Assembly: GCF_000372725.1 (NCBI RefSeq)
Contig: NW_005201792.1
Location: 914,668-978,667 of the forward strand
DNA length: 64,000 nt
Origin: Emiliania huxleyi CCMP1516
Lineage: Eukaryota > Haptophyta > Isochrysidales > Noelaerhabdaceae
Reading direction: 5' to 3'
Made by a program: the position numbers and the translations under genes. The number at the start of each line of letters is the position of its first letter. The first letter of the stretch is position 1. This document shows positions 9,314-19,599 of the stretch, piece by piece. The notes below the pieces were generated by a model that saw only the letters and a program-made list of their open reading frames with translations, did no database searches and was not told where the DNA came from.

Positions 9314-11043
9314 GGGTTGTCAAACGTTAAGAGAGCTGAAAACAGTGTGAGTTCTGCTACGCGGCTGGGTTCACAGCGATTGTAGGAAAAGAAGGGAATA
9401 CCTGACGGTCGCGGCCTTCCGACTCGCGCCTCCGCCTCACTGGCACTATTGTAGCCCTGGCCGGTGCGCGTGCAGAGTTGAAGTTCCGGAGTAAAAATTC
9501 GAACGCGTTCTCTCACGGTGACCAAAAAATGTCCACCTCAGAGGCACCTCCGGAGGCAGGCCGCCGCACGCCGGCGACACAGCTCCAGCTGTCGAACTGA
9601 CCCGCAGCTCCTCTCAGAGCGGGAACTGTGACGAAAGTTGACTGAGGCGGTTGTCAGGAATCATCATACGGATCACATGGTGGCTCTCTTATGACGGGAG
9701 ACCGCCCAACCACTCCTGGGTGGCACTGCCACCGGTGTCGCTCGACGTCCTGTCGACAGCGTGCCGACAGCGACACAGACCATGTGGGACGCGTCGAGTA
9801 TCGACCTCTACTGCTTACCCAGCCTTCGAGTGTACCCTGGCTGTGGTCCCACACCCACTGGTGTCCATCTCAGAGACCGCAGGAGGTCATGAGGGTCGAT
9901 GGGAGTGCCAACCCCACAATGTGCCTAAAAAGTAACCCAGCCCAGTATATCGAAAAAATACGCAGCAGAGTGTCAACAGCGGAGTAACAACAGAACAACA
10001 GTGGGGCTCCCCAACAACAGTAGCTAACGTTAGGCCGGCTGAACAACGATGAGGAAGGCCTGGCAGTGACCCATGACGATCTCCAGCGTCCAGTACGGGT
10101 AATACCCGAAAATACCGCCGCGGGAAAACCCAGGTAAGCAATAAATAAAACGGTGAAAACTCTGAGACGAGATGGGATTTAGGGACGTGTGTCCCCGCCC
10201 TGCACGATCTTGGTGTGAGGGATCTTCAATCCGTGTCCCCTCACCCCTCGTCACAGCCCGACACGGAAGAGCGGCAAGAGTTGGGGCTGCGGCTACGGCT
10301 GCGGCTACGAGAGGGGCCGGGGTCGCGGGAGAGCCGCTGCGCCGCGTGGACGCGCCTACACCGCTCTTGCTCCGCTCGCCACCTCTCGCAAAGGTCCAAA
10401 GTCATAGCCATCATCACCTCCTCCGGCAAGTCCTTTTCGCCTATCTTGCCGTCCCTCCAATCCTGGAAGAGCTCGTCGTCATAGCCGTATTGCATCACAG
10501 CCTGCTGCACTGCGTCGTGTACAACCCCTGCCACCCTATCCCGCGCCTCGGCGTCGGAAAAGTATTGGTCGAGCTCGGAGTCATACTCGGAAGCGGGCGC
10601 AGACGGCCGCGGTGATTTGGCAGGCGGCGAGGAGGGGGAGGGGGAGCGCGGCGGTGCCAGAAGGGCCAGCGCCCAGCGCGCTCAGCCTGTTCTTGTTCAC
10701 CTTGGGAGAGGGGGATGGGGGTCCACCTCCCTTGGGTGCGGGCTGGCGGTCAGGCTTGCGCTTGACCGCCTTGCCCGGCGGCTTGCGGCCATGGTTCCTC
10801 ATGGTGAACCTGTCCGGCATGCCGCCCTTCCCAACCTGGTCCGGGAATTTTCCGGGTTTAGCCGGGGTTTTTCGTGGCATTTTCTGCTTGCTGACCACTG
10901 AACAACAGTTTAAACAACAGTAACAAACAGTAAATCTTGTAACAGCTTGGGCTGGGGAGATCAGAACACTTGAACAACGTTGAGGATTTCAGCCAACAAT
11001 AGTGCAACTGTTAGGCCCAAAGTTAACGTTTGTTTGACAACCC
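9314..11043. mobile_element. DNA element with 12-bp terminal inverted repeats and TA target duplication
   Basis: The left end reads GGGTTGTCAAACGTTAA and the right end, read inward on the other strand, GGGTTGTCAAACAAACGTTA. The outer 12 bases are perfect, and both ends are bordered by TA, the target duplication typical of Tc1/mariner-like insertion. The interior has many AACAACAGT/TGAACAACG motifs near both ends and a minus-strand protein (10241-10880). No DDE transposase is visible, so it is either non-autonomous or its mobilising protein is of a kind I do not recognise. GC is lower than in the surrounding genes. Confidence 0.65.
10241..10880 (-). CDS. Unknown protein of the inverted-repeat element, one frame change
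   Basis: ATG 10880 opens a basic, Pro/Lys-rich N-terminus (MPRKTPAKPGKFPDQVGKGG). Near 10620 the coding-like sequence passes into another frame and continues as an acidic helical part (ASEYDSELDQYFSDAEARD, MQYGYDDELFQDWRDGKIG), ending in an Arg/Ser-rich tail. So the gene is either spliced by an intron I cannot place or carries one frameshift. The motif GYD(D/N)EL(F/L)Q is also found in the protein of the element at 19600-20206. No similarity to a transposase or replication protein is apparent. Confidence 0.4.
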
Positions 11044-11354
11044 TACATGCGACCCTCGCTGGACGCTGCGTCCAGGACCAGGTCGCCTTGCGAGAGAGAT
11101 CGTAAAAAAAATAAAAACGGACACTCTCTGATCTCTGACTGAGATGGGTGAAGAGAGAGATCGTGTGTATGTTTGACCCATGTGAGTTTTTGACACCCCG
11201 CTGTGTGCGCGTAATGTGTGCGGGTGAGCGTTCTTTTTGCGAAAATCGCTCTGGCCGCCGGCGCGGGGACGGACGGAGGAAAATCTACAACTGGAGACTA
11301 TACCTAGATCCTATAGTCGTCAATCTCTGAGTGTGTCCGTTTGTATTTATTTAT

Positions 11355-13250
11355 TCATTCCTCCCTTCTCCGCCCCGCGCGAAACTCGGACCTCGCTTCC
11401 CGCTCCCGCCGCCGCTTTTGCTGCCTCTGCTTGCGCTCCCGCTGCTTACTCTCGTGCCGCCGCCTGCGCTGCTCCTGCTGCTGCGGCTGGCCGCTGCTCC
11501 GTTGAGGGCGCGGGGGGTCACCCTCGTCGGCGGGCGACGGCCTCTGCCGCTTGGCACCGCGTCCGCGCCGGAAGCCGGCGCCGCCGGGACCACGTCCGCC
11601 TCCGCCGCCCCGGCCGCGCCCACCTCCGCCCCTGCCTCCGCCTCCCCAGCCGCCCCCACCCCCGCCCTCGTCGTCCGAGGCGCAGCCAGCCTCGACGCGC
11701 GCCCGCGCCGCCACCACCTCCGCCTCCGCGCCCGCCTCGCGCAGCCGCCACGCCGCGCCCCCTCCCCCCTCGCCCACGCCGCCGCCGCCGGCCGGCCGCG
11801 GCTCGCCGAGCGCCGCGAGGGCCGCGCGCGAGATGCGATCTCCCGAGCGTGGCCGCCAGCCGGGCAGGAGGGCGGAGATGCAGCCGCGAGAGCGCAGGCC
11901 GGCGAGGGCGCGGCCGAAGAGGCTGCTCACCGCTCTCCAGCGGAAGCACTTTGCTCCGAGGTCGACGCTCGCGCAGAGCGGGTCGCGCATCTGGGAGCGG
12001 GAGGGCGGGGGAGCGTCGGGGGCGGGCGGCGGCAGCGGGAGAGTGGCTGGGAGATGCCAAGCAGGGCTGGTGGCCCTCGTGCGGCGAAGGTGTTGGGAGG
12101 AGGGGGGAGCCCGGAAGGGGCCTCTCGGAGGGGAAGCTTCTCGGAAAGGGAAGCGTCTCGGCAAGGGAGGCGGTAGTGGCACCTGGAGGGCGTCGCCGCG
12201 GTGCGCCGCGTACCGCGCGAGGAAAAGGACGAGCAGCGCCCCGAGGTCCGCCTCGCCCGTCTCGCCCGCCTCGCCCGCCTCGCCCGCCTGGCCATGCCCC
12301 TCCCCGTTGTGCCGCGCCACCCGCTCCGCCATCACGAAGAGCAGGTACGAGCCCACGCCGCCGGTGTACGTCTCGGACAAGCCATGCCTCCGCAGCAGCA
12401 GCTTGACGGCCAGCAGGAGCGGGCGCAGCTCCGGCCGCGCTCGCAGCCTCCCCCGCACCCAGGCGGACCCGCGCGGGCCGCCCTCCTGGTCGATGCACAC
12501 GTCCACCGCAGCGCGCGAGGCGGCGTCAGTGTACTTGAGGATGGGCACGCGCGCGCGCACCACCTCTGGCGAGCGCGGGTAGCCGAGCGCGACGCCATCG
12601 CGCAGCAGAGCACGCATCAGCCGGCGGAGCGGCTTGACAGCCTCGCGCTGCCTCAGCCGCGAGGTCGGCCGCGGGATCGGCTGGCCGCGCCGCCGCTTGC
12701 GGTGGCCGGCCGGAGCCTCCTCCTCCTCCCCCTCCTCCTCCTCCTCCTCCTCCTCCTCCTCCTCCGCCTGCCCCTCCTCCTCCTCTGCCGCCGCCGCCGC
12801 CGCCGCCGCCGCCGCTCCGGCGGCCTCAGCGGTCGTGATGACGAGGTCTAGGTCGGAGCTTGGGAGTGAGAGGTCGGTGGCGTTGGAGCCGAAGAGGTCG
12901 AGGCTGCCGCCGGGCATTGTACGGGCGAGCGAGCCAGCGGCGCGGCGCAGCGCGCCCTCTAGTGCAGCGCGGCTCGCCTCGGTGGGCGACGCGGATGCGG
13001 CGAGCGCGATGAGCTGCGAGTGGAGCAGCGAGCGCGGCGGTGCATCGAATCGCGGAGCACGCCACCGCACTCTCGCAAGCAGACGCTTCGCCGATGCATC
13101 CGGCTCCTCTGGCTCACTGCTGCCGCCTCTCCTGCTGCTGCCGCCGCCGCCGCCGCCGCCACCTCCGCTGGCAAGACTCTCGCCGTCACCGCCGTCAGTG
13201 CTCGCGCCATCGAACACGCCGTCAACGCCGTTCGAGAGCAGGAGTGGCAT
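11355..13250 (-). CDS. Non-canonical poly(A) polymerase, TRF4/PAPD5 type
   Basis: A nuclear nucleotidyltransferase that in this family adds short oligo(A) tails to RNAs for exosome processing (TRAMP complex). The polymerase-beta core is FGSNATDLSLPSSDLDL with two catalytic Asp, and the third is in AAVDVCID after VPILKYTDAA. The central domain has RPLLLAVKLLLRRHGL and the TGGVGSYLLFVM strand, and the PAP-associated segment DPLCASVDLGAKCF follows. An in-frame GT-AG intron lies at 11991-12182 (192 bp, no stop). The middle carries poly-Glu and poly-Ala, and the C-terminus is an RGG/RRR-rich RNA-binding-like tail. Spliced length is about 567 residues. ATG 13250 is preferred, but the frame is open to 13337. 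It is divergent from the FUN14 gene. Confidence 0.85.
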   Translation of the reverse strand: MPLLLSNGVDGVFDGASTDGGDGESLASGGGGGGGGGSSRRGGSSEPEEPDASAKRLLARVRWRAPRFDAPPRSLLHSQLIALAASASPTEASRAALEGALRRAAGSLARTMPGGSLDLFGSNATDLSLPSSDLDLVITTAEAAGAAAAAAAAAAEEEEGQAEEEEEEEEEEEGEEEEAPAGHRKRRRGQPIPRPTSRLRQREAVKPLRRLMRALLRDGVALGYPRSPEVVRARVPILKYTDAASRAAVDVCIDQEGGPRGSAWVRGRLRARPELRPLLLAVKLLLRRHGLSETYTGGVGSYLLFVMAERVARHNGEGHGQAGEAGEAGETGEADLGALLVLFLARYAAHRGDALQVPLPPPLPRRFPFREASPPRGPFRAPPSSQHLRRTRATSPAWHLPATLPLPPPAPDAPPPSRSQMRDPLCASVDLGAKCFRWRAVSSLFGRALAGLRSRGCISALLPGWRPRSGDRISRAALAALGEPRPAGGGGVGEGGGGAAWRLREAGAEAEVVAARARVEAGCASDDEGGGGGGWGGGGRGGGGRGRGGGGGRGPGGAGFRRGRGAKRQRPSPADEGDPPRPQRSSGQPQQQEQRRRRHESKQRERKQRQQKRRREREARSEFRAGRRREE

Positions 13251-13837
13251 GCAGCAGCAGCTGCGTGCAGCTGCAGCTGGCAAAGAACGCCGTGAGGAGG
13301 CGCGATGAGGAGGCGCGGATAGACGGAGCGAGGGCACGAGCCCGAATGCGGAAAAAAATTAAGTTAAAAATAGGTTGCCGGCACGGGGCACAAACGGGGC
13401 ACAAACGCCAGGCTACAAACACGGGGAGGCACGTAGTCGTAGTGCCCTCCTGTCGTTGTGGAGGCAAGAAAGAAAGCGCATGCCCGGACCTCGCGGGTAC
13501 AATTCTTTTTCAGTGAATATGCTCTCCGTGCAGCGCTCGGCGGCGCCGACGCGAGCAAAAGCGGCTTCGTACGACGGTCGCGTAAACTTAGAAAGAAAGA
13601 AAGAAAACAGACAACAGGGTGGCCCGCCACAACGACCCCTGGAATTGCGACTCGCCGCTTTCCTCCCGCTGTGATCCTGTGTGAGCTCTGTGTCTTGATT
13701 TGCCAACAAAATACCTACACCCAAGGGAGGGATGGGAGGACGGCACGCCGCCACCACACTTGTCATCTCGTGTTGTGTGCTCTTAAATTTTTCCGTCTTC
13801 GGCCGCATCAAGAGCGGGCCGACTCCACAGAGCAGAA

Positions 13838-15278
13838 ATGATGGGCTCTCGTGCCGAGGCGCGCGAGCGCGTGAACTCCGAGCTGCAGCAGCTTCGCTCG
13901 AGGGAGAAGGGCGCGTCGCCCGAAGAGCTCAAGAATATTGTTGATCGCAAGACGGAGCTCAAGAAGATGCGAGGCCTCGGCGTGTACTACGGTGAGGACA
14001 GAGACCCTGCGTCCCCACGGCGCACCCGCGTGCCCTGCTCGAGCATCCGCAACGCGCTCCCCTCCCTTCGGCCTCTCCCGCCGCCCGCCTCGCCTCCACT
14101 TGCCCGCCTCTCTCCAACCGTGCTCTGCTCCTCCCTCATGCGGCGGCAGGCGCGCCAAAGGAGGAGAGCGGCTTCACGATGCCCGACCTGTCCTCGCTCT
14201 CCCTGCCCGGCGGCTTCGCGCTCCCCAAGGAGATCGACGCCGAGCTGATGGCTCAGTCGGGAGGGTTTGGCACCGTGATGGGCGCGTGCACCGGCCCTGA
14301 CCACCGCCACCGCCACCACCGCCTCCACCGCCACGGCCGCCACGCCCACACCTCTGTTCCGCCCTCTCCTCGGCTGTCCGCCCTTCCCCACCCCCAACAG
14401 GCGCCTGCACCGGCGTCGCCCTCAAGAAGCTGGGCAAGGCGCGTCTCGCCCTCCTCTCTCCTCTCCCCTGTCTCCCATCTCCCTCTCCTCCCCTCTCCTC
14501 TCGCCTCTTTTACCCCTCGCCTCTCCCCCTCCCGCCCTCTCTCCCCCCGCCTAGGCGGCGATGGGCATCACGGGATTCATCTTCATGACCCTCACCGCAG
14601 CGGAGAAGCAGGGCTTCATGACGGCGCGCGCGCGGGGGGAGGGAGAGGGAGACCGCGGGCATGTCCACGGCATGCCCACGGCATGCCCACCCTTCCCCAC
14701 CCTTCCCCACCCTTCCCCACCCTTCCCCACCCTTCCCCACCCTTCCCCACCCTTCCCCACCCTTCCCCACAGGTGCACTGGGATAAGGTCAAGGAGAAGA
14801 CCATGAAGCTGATCGACACGGACGGAGACGGAGAGCTCTCGCAGGTCTTCCTCCGAGACACCCTTGCTGCAAGACACCTCCGAGACACCTGCAAGACACC
14901 TCCGAGACACCTCCAAGACACCTCCGAGACTCCCTGAGATGCTGCAAGAGACACCTCCAACACCTCCGAGGAACCTCCCGAGACAGCGCCGGCTGCCCGT
15001 CGCGCTGACCGCCCCTGCCCCTCAATTGCCACCGCCGAGACACTGCCGAGACAGGACGACATGAAGAAGCACTTTGGAAAGCTGGTCGCGTACATGACGG
15101 GAGAGAACTCGGCCGTGACGGCTGGCACCTACGGCGCGCTCCTCGCCTCGCCCTCGCCCTCGCCCTCGCCCTCGCCCTCGCCCTCGCCGCAAGGCTCCTG
15201 GCCGCAGGAGAGCCCTCACCCACCTCCCACACCCCGCCTCCAGGCGCGGGCCTGCTGCTCGGCTTCCGATACGGCTGA
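13838..15278 (+). CDS. FUN14-domain membrane protein
   Basis: FUN14 proteins (FUNDC1 family) are small membrane proteins of mitochondria or plastids, and FUNDC1 is a mitophagy receptor. Seven exons join in phase: 13838-13991, 14150-14281, 14401-14438, 14555-14623, 14773-14844, 15055-15133, 15244-15278. They give about 190 residues with a charged helical N-terminus, then TVMGACTGVALKKLGKAAM, the hydrophobic GITGFIFMTLTAAEKQGF, the soluble VHWDKVKEKTMKL, DTDGDGELSQ and the closing GAGLLLGFRYG. This is the family order end to end. Introns 2, 3, 4 and 6 start with GC (GCGCG) and only 1 and 5 with GT. The frame is convergent with the HRDC gene. No LIR motif is obvious at the N-terminus. Confidence 0.85.
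14687..14771 (+). repeat. 10-bp minisatellite inside a FUN14 intron
   Basis: Eight to nine copies of ACCCTTCCCC run directly up to the splice acceptor CACAG at 14772, so the repeat itself forms the pyrimidine tract. The next intron (14845-15054) similarly holds GAGACACCTCC-type units. Confidence 0.8.
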
Positions 15279-15755
15279 GTCGAGCCCCGACCCCCTTCCC
15301 CCAGCAGCTCCTCCCTTCCAGTTGTACCCCCGACTCCCGTCTCTGCATTCGCCTCCCTCCCTCCCTCCCGCGGCGTCGCTGGGGCCGCAGGGTGCCCCCC
15401 CCCCCACCCACCTTTTCTCTTCTTCTGTGCGGCCGCCGCCTCTCCGGCCGACTTGGCGCCGCCTCTCCGACTCGGCGTCTCGAGGCTGTAGCCGGCCGGT
15501 GCCGTCTCTCCCCGCTTGTGATGGCGGTGCGGACAGTGTGGTGGGTGTGTGCTCTCGCGCGGGCGAGAGTGGCGGGCGTCCGGGCGAGAGTGGCACGATG
15601 TCGTGACGTGTGATCGCGTGTCCCGCGCGTCCTTGCGCTCGGAGGATGAGAGAGACGTGACGAGACGCGCCGCCCGCCGAAGTTCTCTTTGGTCGGGGGG
15701 GGGGGGGGGTTGACCGCGGAGAGGCGTGACAAAAAGAGTGTACATTTTTTACACG
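15279..15755. other. Convergent intergenic region
   Basis: This lies between the FUN14 stop and the 3' part of the HRDC gene. It contains C-rich low complexity (15285-15420) and no independent gene. The HRDC reading frame stays open through it on the minus strand, but its composition there (Arg/Gly/Ser) looks non-coding. Confidence 0.5.
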
Positions 15756-17927
15756 ACGCCCGTCGCCAGAAGCCTTTGATCTTGTTGATCAGCGCCTCGA
15801 GCGAGGCCGCGTCGGGTGGCGTCCAAGGCACGTTGTGCCCGCGGCCGCCGCCCGCCGCCACCCACCACGCCACTGCCGGGTCGTCGGGCTCCGTGGCTGC
15901 GAGATCTCGCAGCCTCTTCCGCGTCTTCGAGCACCCGCCGCTTGAGTCGATCTGCCGCTCGAAGAATCGGGCGGCGGGCTCGCGCTCGTCCATCAAGCGA
16001 ATGACCTCGTCGATGCTTTGCGGCAGTTCTGCCGAGGCCCCGGTCGAGGGCGGGGCGGCGGCGGCGGCGGCGGCCTCGACGTGCTGCCGCGCGCTGGCAA
16101 AGAGCTCTTGCTGCATGCGGAGCAGCTCCTCCTCGCTCAGCCCGTCGAGCGGCACCGCCCGCCTCGCCTTCTTCTTCCGCCGCCTCTTCTCGCCCTCGGG
16201 CGAGCTACGGCTGCAGCCGGCCTCGGCGGCGACAGTGGTCTCGGAAGTAGAGGCTCCTACAGCGACCGCGGCATCGGCGGCGGCCTCGGCGGCGGGCTCG
16301 GCAGCGGCGGCCGCGGCGGCGGCAGCTGCGTGCTCTTCACGCAGCGCGTCGGCGAAGGGCGCGAGAGCCTCGAGCAGAAGCGCGCCGTACTTCTCCACCT
16401 TGACCTCCCCCATCCCGTGGCACTGCCGCAGCTCTTTGGGCGAGGAGGGCACTCGCTTGCACATGTCGACCATCGTCCGATTGTTGCAGACGACAAACAT
16501 CGACCTTGCGTCATGTGTGTTTTTCTCGAAGCAAATATGTGCGGCCCCCGCGAGCAGGGAAGAGGACCGCCGCAAGCGGCGTGGCGTGGGGCGGTTGAGC
16601 GTCCCTCCGGGGGCTCCTCTGCGCCGGGGAGGCGTTGTTGGAGGCTAGGTGCGTCCGTCGCCTTTTTCAAACTCGGGTCCCACTCCGCTACGCTCCGACC
16701 CGAATTTGGAGGGCCATGAAGTTTAAGGTGTTGCTGCGCAAAAGGGGTGGCGCGCGGGCGGGCGGCGCGGCGGCGCCGAAAAGAAGCACTCACTGCTCAC
16801 AAGAGGTAAGTTAAGTCATAATGTTAATGGGACACCAATCCTCACTCCTCGGTTACTGGACCGTCACGTGTTCAACGACGTTGAACAGTGTTCAACCACG
16901 GCGCTGTTCACAGCGCGCGCGGACGGCCGTTCTGCGAGTCCAGCTCCGCTGGACTTTTGTAAAGCATGCTTGTGGCAAGTTATAGACGCTAGTATCGACC
17001 TCAGAGACCCAAACCCGAATTAATAATTAAGGCTCAAAGTATGGTTGAACAACCGTTGAACAAACAGGTTGAACAACGATATCCGACTAGTGCGACCGCT
17101 AGACGGCGGTCTCCGCCGGCCCCAAGGCTGCCCAGCCCCAGTACCACACCGGCCACGTGCACCGTAGCGCTGGAGTTGGTCAGTGAGGCACTAGACGGGC
17201 TACGGAACCATGCGCGCGCCGGCCGGATAGGCTGCGCGCAGGGGCCGCGCCGCCTCGATTTTGCATCTCCGCTCCGCGGCCGACTGAGGGGCCAGCTCGC
17301 CCGGCGACAAGCCCAGCCATCGCCCAGCGCCCCGTATTGACGGAGGGCACGCAAAAAACCCGCACCTACGACTAGGGTGAGCCCGTGAGGGCGTCGGTGT
17401 CGGCCGCGGGCGGGCTGCGAGGAGGGCGCGGGTGGGAGCATGGGAGATGCACCACCGCTCGACGACAAACATCGACGGAGTACACACGCCTCTCGAGACG
17501 TCGAGCGGGCCTTGGCGTTGCGAATCTCGCGGAGCGCGGAGTACACACGCCTCTCGAGCGGAGTGAGCCGCAGCCCCTCTTCTCGCTCGACAGGAAGGGC
17601 GTCCGGATCCTCCTCCTCCTCGGACGCAGACGCCGCGGCGGCGTCGCGGCCGCCAAGAACCAGAGGCCTCCTCTGCGCCTTGCGCCGTCGCCTACCCTCG
17701 TCCTCGTCGGGGTCGTGCTCGATGTAGACGTTTGGCGCCGGCATGTCCTTCAGCCTCGATGAGCGGCGTGACGGCCCCGCCGCCGGACTCGCCTTGCGCT
17801 TGCCTTTTGCAGACGGCGCCGGCGGCGCCGCCGGCACCATCCCGTCGGCCAACCCGAGTCGGGCCAAATGCTCGTGGTTGCGGCGGATGTTCTCGAGCCG
17901 CTCCAGCTCGTAGGCGGAGAGAGACAT
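15756..17927 (-). CDS. HRDC-domain nuclear protein with a repeat-filled 1-kb intron
   Basis: Exon 1 (17927-17500) begins MSLSAYELERLENIRRNHEH, an N-terminal motif seen in nuclear proteins such as WDR76/CMR1, then a basic RRSSRLK stretch and an acidic region. It ends in the first helix of an HRDC domain (VYSALREIRNAKARST). A GT-AG intron (17499-16505, 995 bp) joins in frame to SMFVVCNNRTMVDMCKRVP and HGMGEVKVEKYGALLLEAL, the rest of the HRDC domain. HRDC domains bind nucleic acid in RecQ helicases and RNase D-type proteins. No helicase or nuclease domain is visible. The C-terminal part has poly-Ala, a Lys/Arg cluster (EGEKRRRKKKARR) and ends near LINKIKGFWRR. The frame stays open beyond 15756, so the true stop or last intron is unresolved. 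Confidence 0.7.
16555..16745. repeat. Short dispersed repeat, copy 1 (in HRDC intron)
   Basis: About 190 bp closely matching 32945-33150. Shared blocks are GGACCGCCGCAAGCGGCG, CGCCGGGGAGGCGTTGTTGG, CACTCCGCTACGCTCCGACC and TTTAAGGTGTTGCTGCGCAA. It contains the hairpins CCGCCGCAAGCGGCG and TCGGGTC...GACCCGA. It has the size and structure of a SINE or small foldback element. Confidence 0.75.
16872..17085. repeat. Probable small inverted-repeat element in the HRDC intron
   Basis: The left side carries GTTCAACGACGTTGAACAGTG and the right side GGTTGAACAACCGTTGAAC and GGTTGAACAACG, which are inverted relatives of each other. Similar TGAACAAC motifs occur near both ends of the element at 9314-11043, so this may be a deleted (MITE-like) relative. 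Confidence 0.45.
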
Positions 17928-18119
17928 CTCGGGCCAAACTCACGCGGGCGTTGCTCAGAGGAGGCCAAGTTTGGGGACGCGACAGCGAGGAGTAACGCGG
18001 GAAATATGCCGCAAATGCGCGCCAACAGGGTTCGGCTCCTCGGGTTGGGTAGGGATCCTTGTGGGGCGGCCTGAGCCCTGGCTGTCAGGCTGTCGGATGC
18101 TGTCAGATACTGTCAGGCT

Positions 18120-19180
18120 GTCAGACCGGGGCTCAGAACCCTGAGCCCTGGTGTCGAGGTGTCGAGGCCCGGTGTCGAGGGTGTCGAGCTGCTGTCGAGG
18201 GATAGAGGTGTTGTAGCTCGATCGGTCACACCGCCATCGCCGCCGGGGAGAGGGGGGACGACACTGCTTCGGCAGCGTGCACCTCGATCCTATACCGTGT
18301 TTGTTATGACCCCCCCCAATGAACACTCCAGTGAGGGTGGGCGAGACGATCGAGGGGTCCCGTACCATGCGGAATCGACCCTATCCAGTGCTCAAGTGCT
18401 CAAGTGTCGAGGCCTGTCGAGGCCTGTCGAGGCCTGTCGAGGCCTGTCGAGGCCTGTCGAGGCCTGTCGAGGCTGAAACCATGCTTGACCGTGTCGAAGG
18501 GTGTCGAGGCACGAGGGGTGTCGAGGGGTGTCGAGGGGTGTCGAGGGTGTCGANNNNNNNNNNNNNNNNNNNNNNNNNNNNNNNNNNNNNNNNNNNNNNN
18601 NNNNNNNNNNNNNNNNNNNNNNNNNNNNNNNNNNNNNNNNNNNNNNNNNNNNNCGCTCCACGGGGGCTGTGAACGAAGCCCTCAACGGGGAGCAGGTTGC
18701 TAAAAAGAGGGAAGTACGCACAAGTTCCACGGTGTCTAGGAGGAGGAAATAAAATCTGAGAAGGATGCGGGAGTGAGAGACCATACTAAGAGGGGGGGAG
18801 AAGCACTTTCCGGAGATCCCGTAATAAGCCCCAATCATCTGGAAGGGGGGGGGGGGGGGGGAGTTATAAAGTTTTGCAGTCAGATACGTAAGCAAGAAGA
18901 GAGCCGCTGGCAGGCCGCCGGCTGGATATGAGCGGTGTCGAGTGTGTCGAGCGGTGTCGACTGGGTGTCGAGCGGTGTCGAGCGGTGTCGAGCGGTGTCG
19001 AGGGGTGTCGAGGGGTGTCGAGGTGTCGAGTTTGGCACCTTGACACGGTCGAGCATGGTTTCAGCCTAGATGGTGTCGAGGGGTGTCGAGGGGTGTCGAG
19101 GGTGTCGAGTTGGCATGGGGTGTCGAGGTGTCGAGTCGGTGTCGAGGTTTGGTGTCGAGGTGTCGAGGCCAGGGCTCAGA
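18120..19180. repeat. TGTCGAG minisatellite spanning an assembly gap
   Basis: Many imperfect copies of (G)GTGTCGAG and CCTGTCGAGG occur in blocks at about 18140-18200, 18408-18553 and 18935-19175. The block in the middle runs straight into an N run, so the true array is longer than shown. No gene is visible between 17928 and 19375. Confidence 0.85.
18554..18653. other. Assembly gap (100 N)
   Basis: Exactly 100 unknown bases inside the minisatellite. The real length is unknown. Confidence 0.98.
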
Positions 19181-19195
19181 TAAAAAGTCGGCCGT

Positions 19196-19290
19196 CCAGT
19201 TCCCCGGCCCTGGATGTGCGGTTGATGACTGCACTCCAAGTGCTCCAAGTGCGTCCGCGAGCCCTGGGCTCGCCGGCGGCGAGATAGATG
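19196..19290 (+). repeat. Dispersed repeat fragment shared with 58790-58860
   Basis: The segment CCCCGGCCCTGGATGTG, then TGATGACTGCACTCCAAG and TGCTCCAAGT, recurs almost unchanged at 58791-58840. The CTCCAAGTGCTCCAAG pair appears a third time near 59142. Confidence 0.65.
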
Positions 19291-19375
19291 CCACGGGGGG
19301 TCGCGGTGGCGTCCATCGCCAGGCTCCCTAGCTCAACCGACGACCCTCCTACCTCGGGATCGACGGCCGATCGTC

Positions 19376-19591
19376 ATGGCGATCCGGTCGCGCGATTTCA
19401 TATTCTCCGGTTCTCGCAACGCCGTCCTCGATCTCGCAAAGGCGCGGGCGACCCCGGCTGTCGCAAGGTCGTTCAAGGAGGGCTGGTGGGCGATCGAGCG
19501 CATCCTTTTCAGCTTCTTTCAGCACTCCAAGTTCACCACCCTCGCCGTCCCCAAGGCTGATGGCTTCAACGGCTCACACGACCAGGGCTAG
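19376..19591 (+). CDS. Small open frame, 71 codons, unknown
   Basis: ATG 19376 opens MAIRSRDFIFSGSRNAVLDL and continues with an amphipathic, natural-looking stretch (FKEGWWAIERILFSFFQHSK), ending at a TAG just before the inverted-repeat element. It is either a real small gene, an exon of a longer gene, or part of the neighbouring mobile DNA. No family is recognised. Confidence 0.3.
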   Translation: MAIRSRDFIFSGSRNAVLDLAKARATPAVARSFKEGWWAIERILFSFFQHSKFTTLAVPKADGFNGSHDQG

Positions 19592-19599
19592 TGGACTAA

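Noticed and set aside
11551-12582. Long plus-strand frames opposite the poly(A) polymerase
   Set aside because: They are Arg/Pro-rich antisense shadows of the TRF4-type gene, produced by high GC.
15022-15755. Continuation of the HRDC reading frame to 15022
   Set aside because: Composition turns to Arg/Gly/Ser low complexity and overlaps the end of FUN14, so an unseen stop or intron is more likely.
18408-19180. CRISPR-like array in the TGTCGAG repeats
   Set aside because: The units are contiguous minisatellite copies without unique spacers, in a eukaryotic genome.
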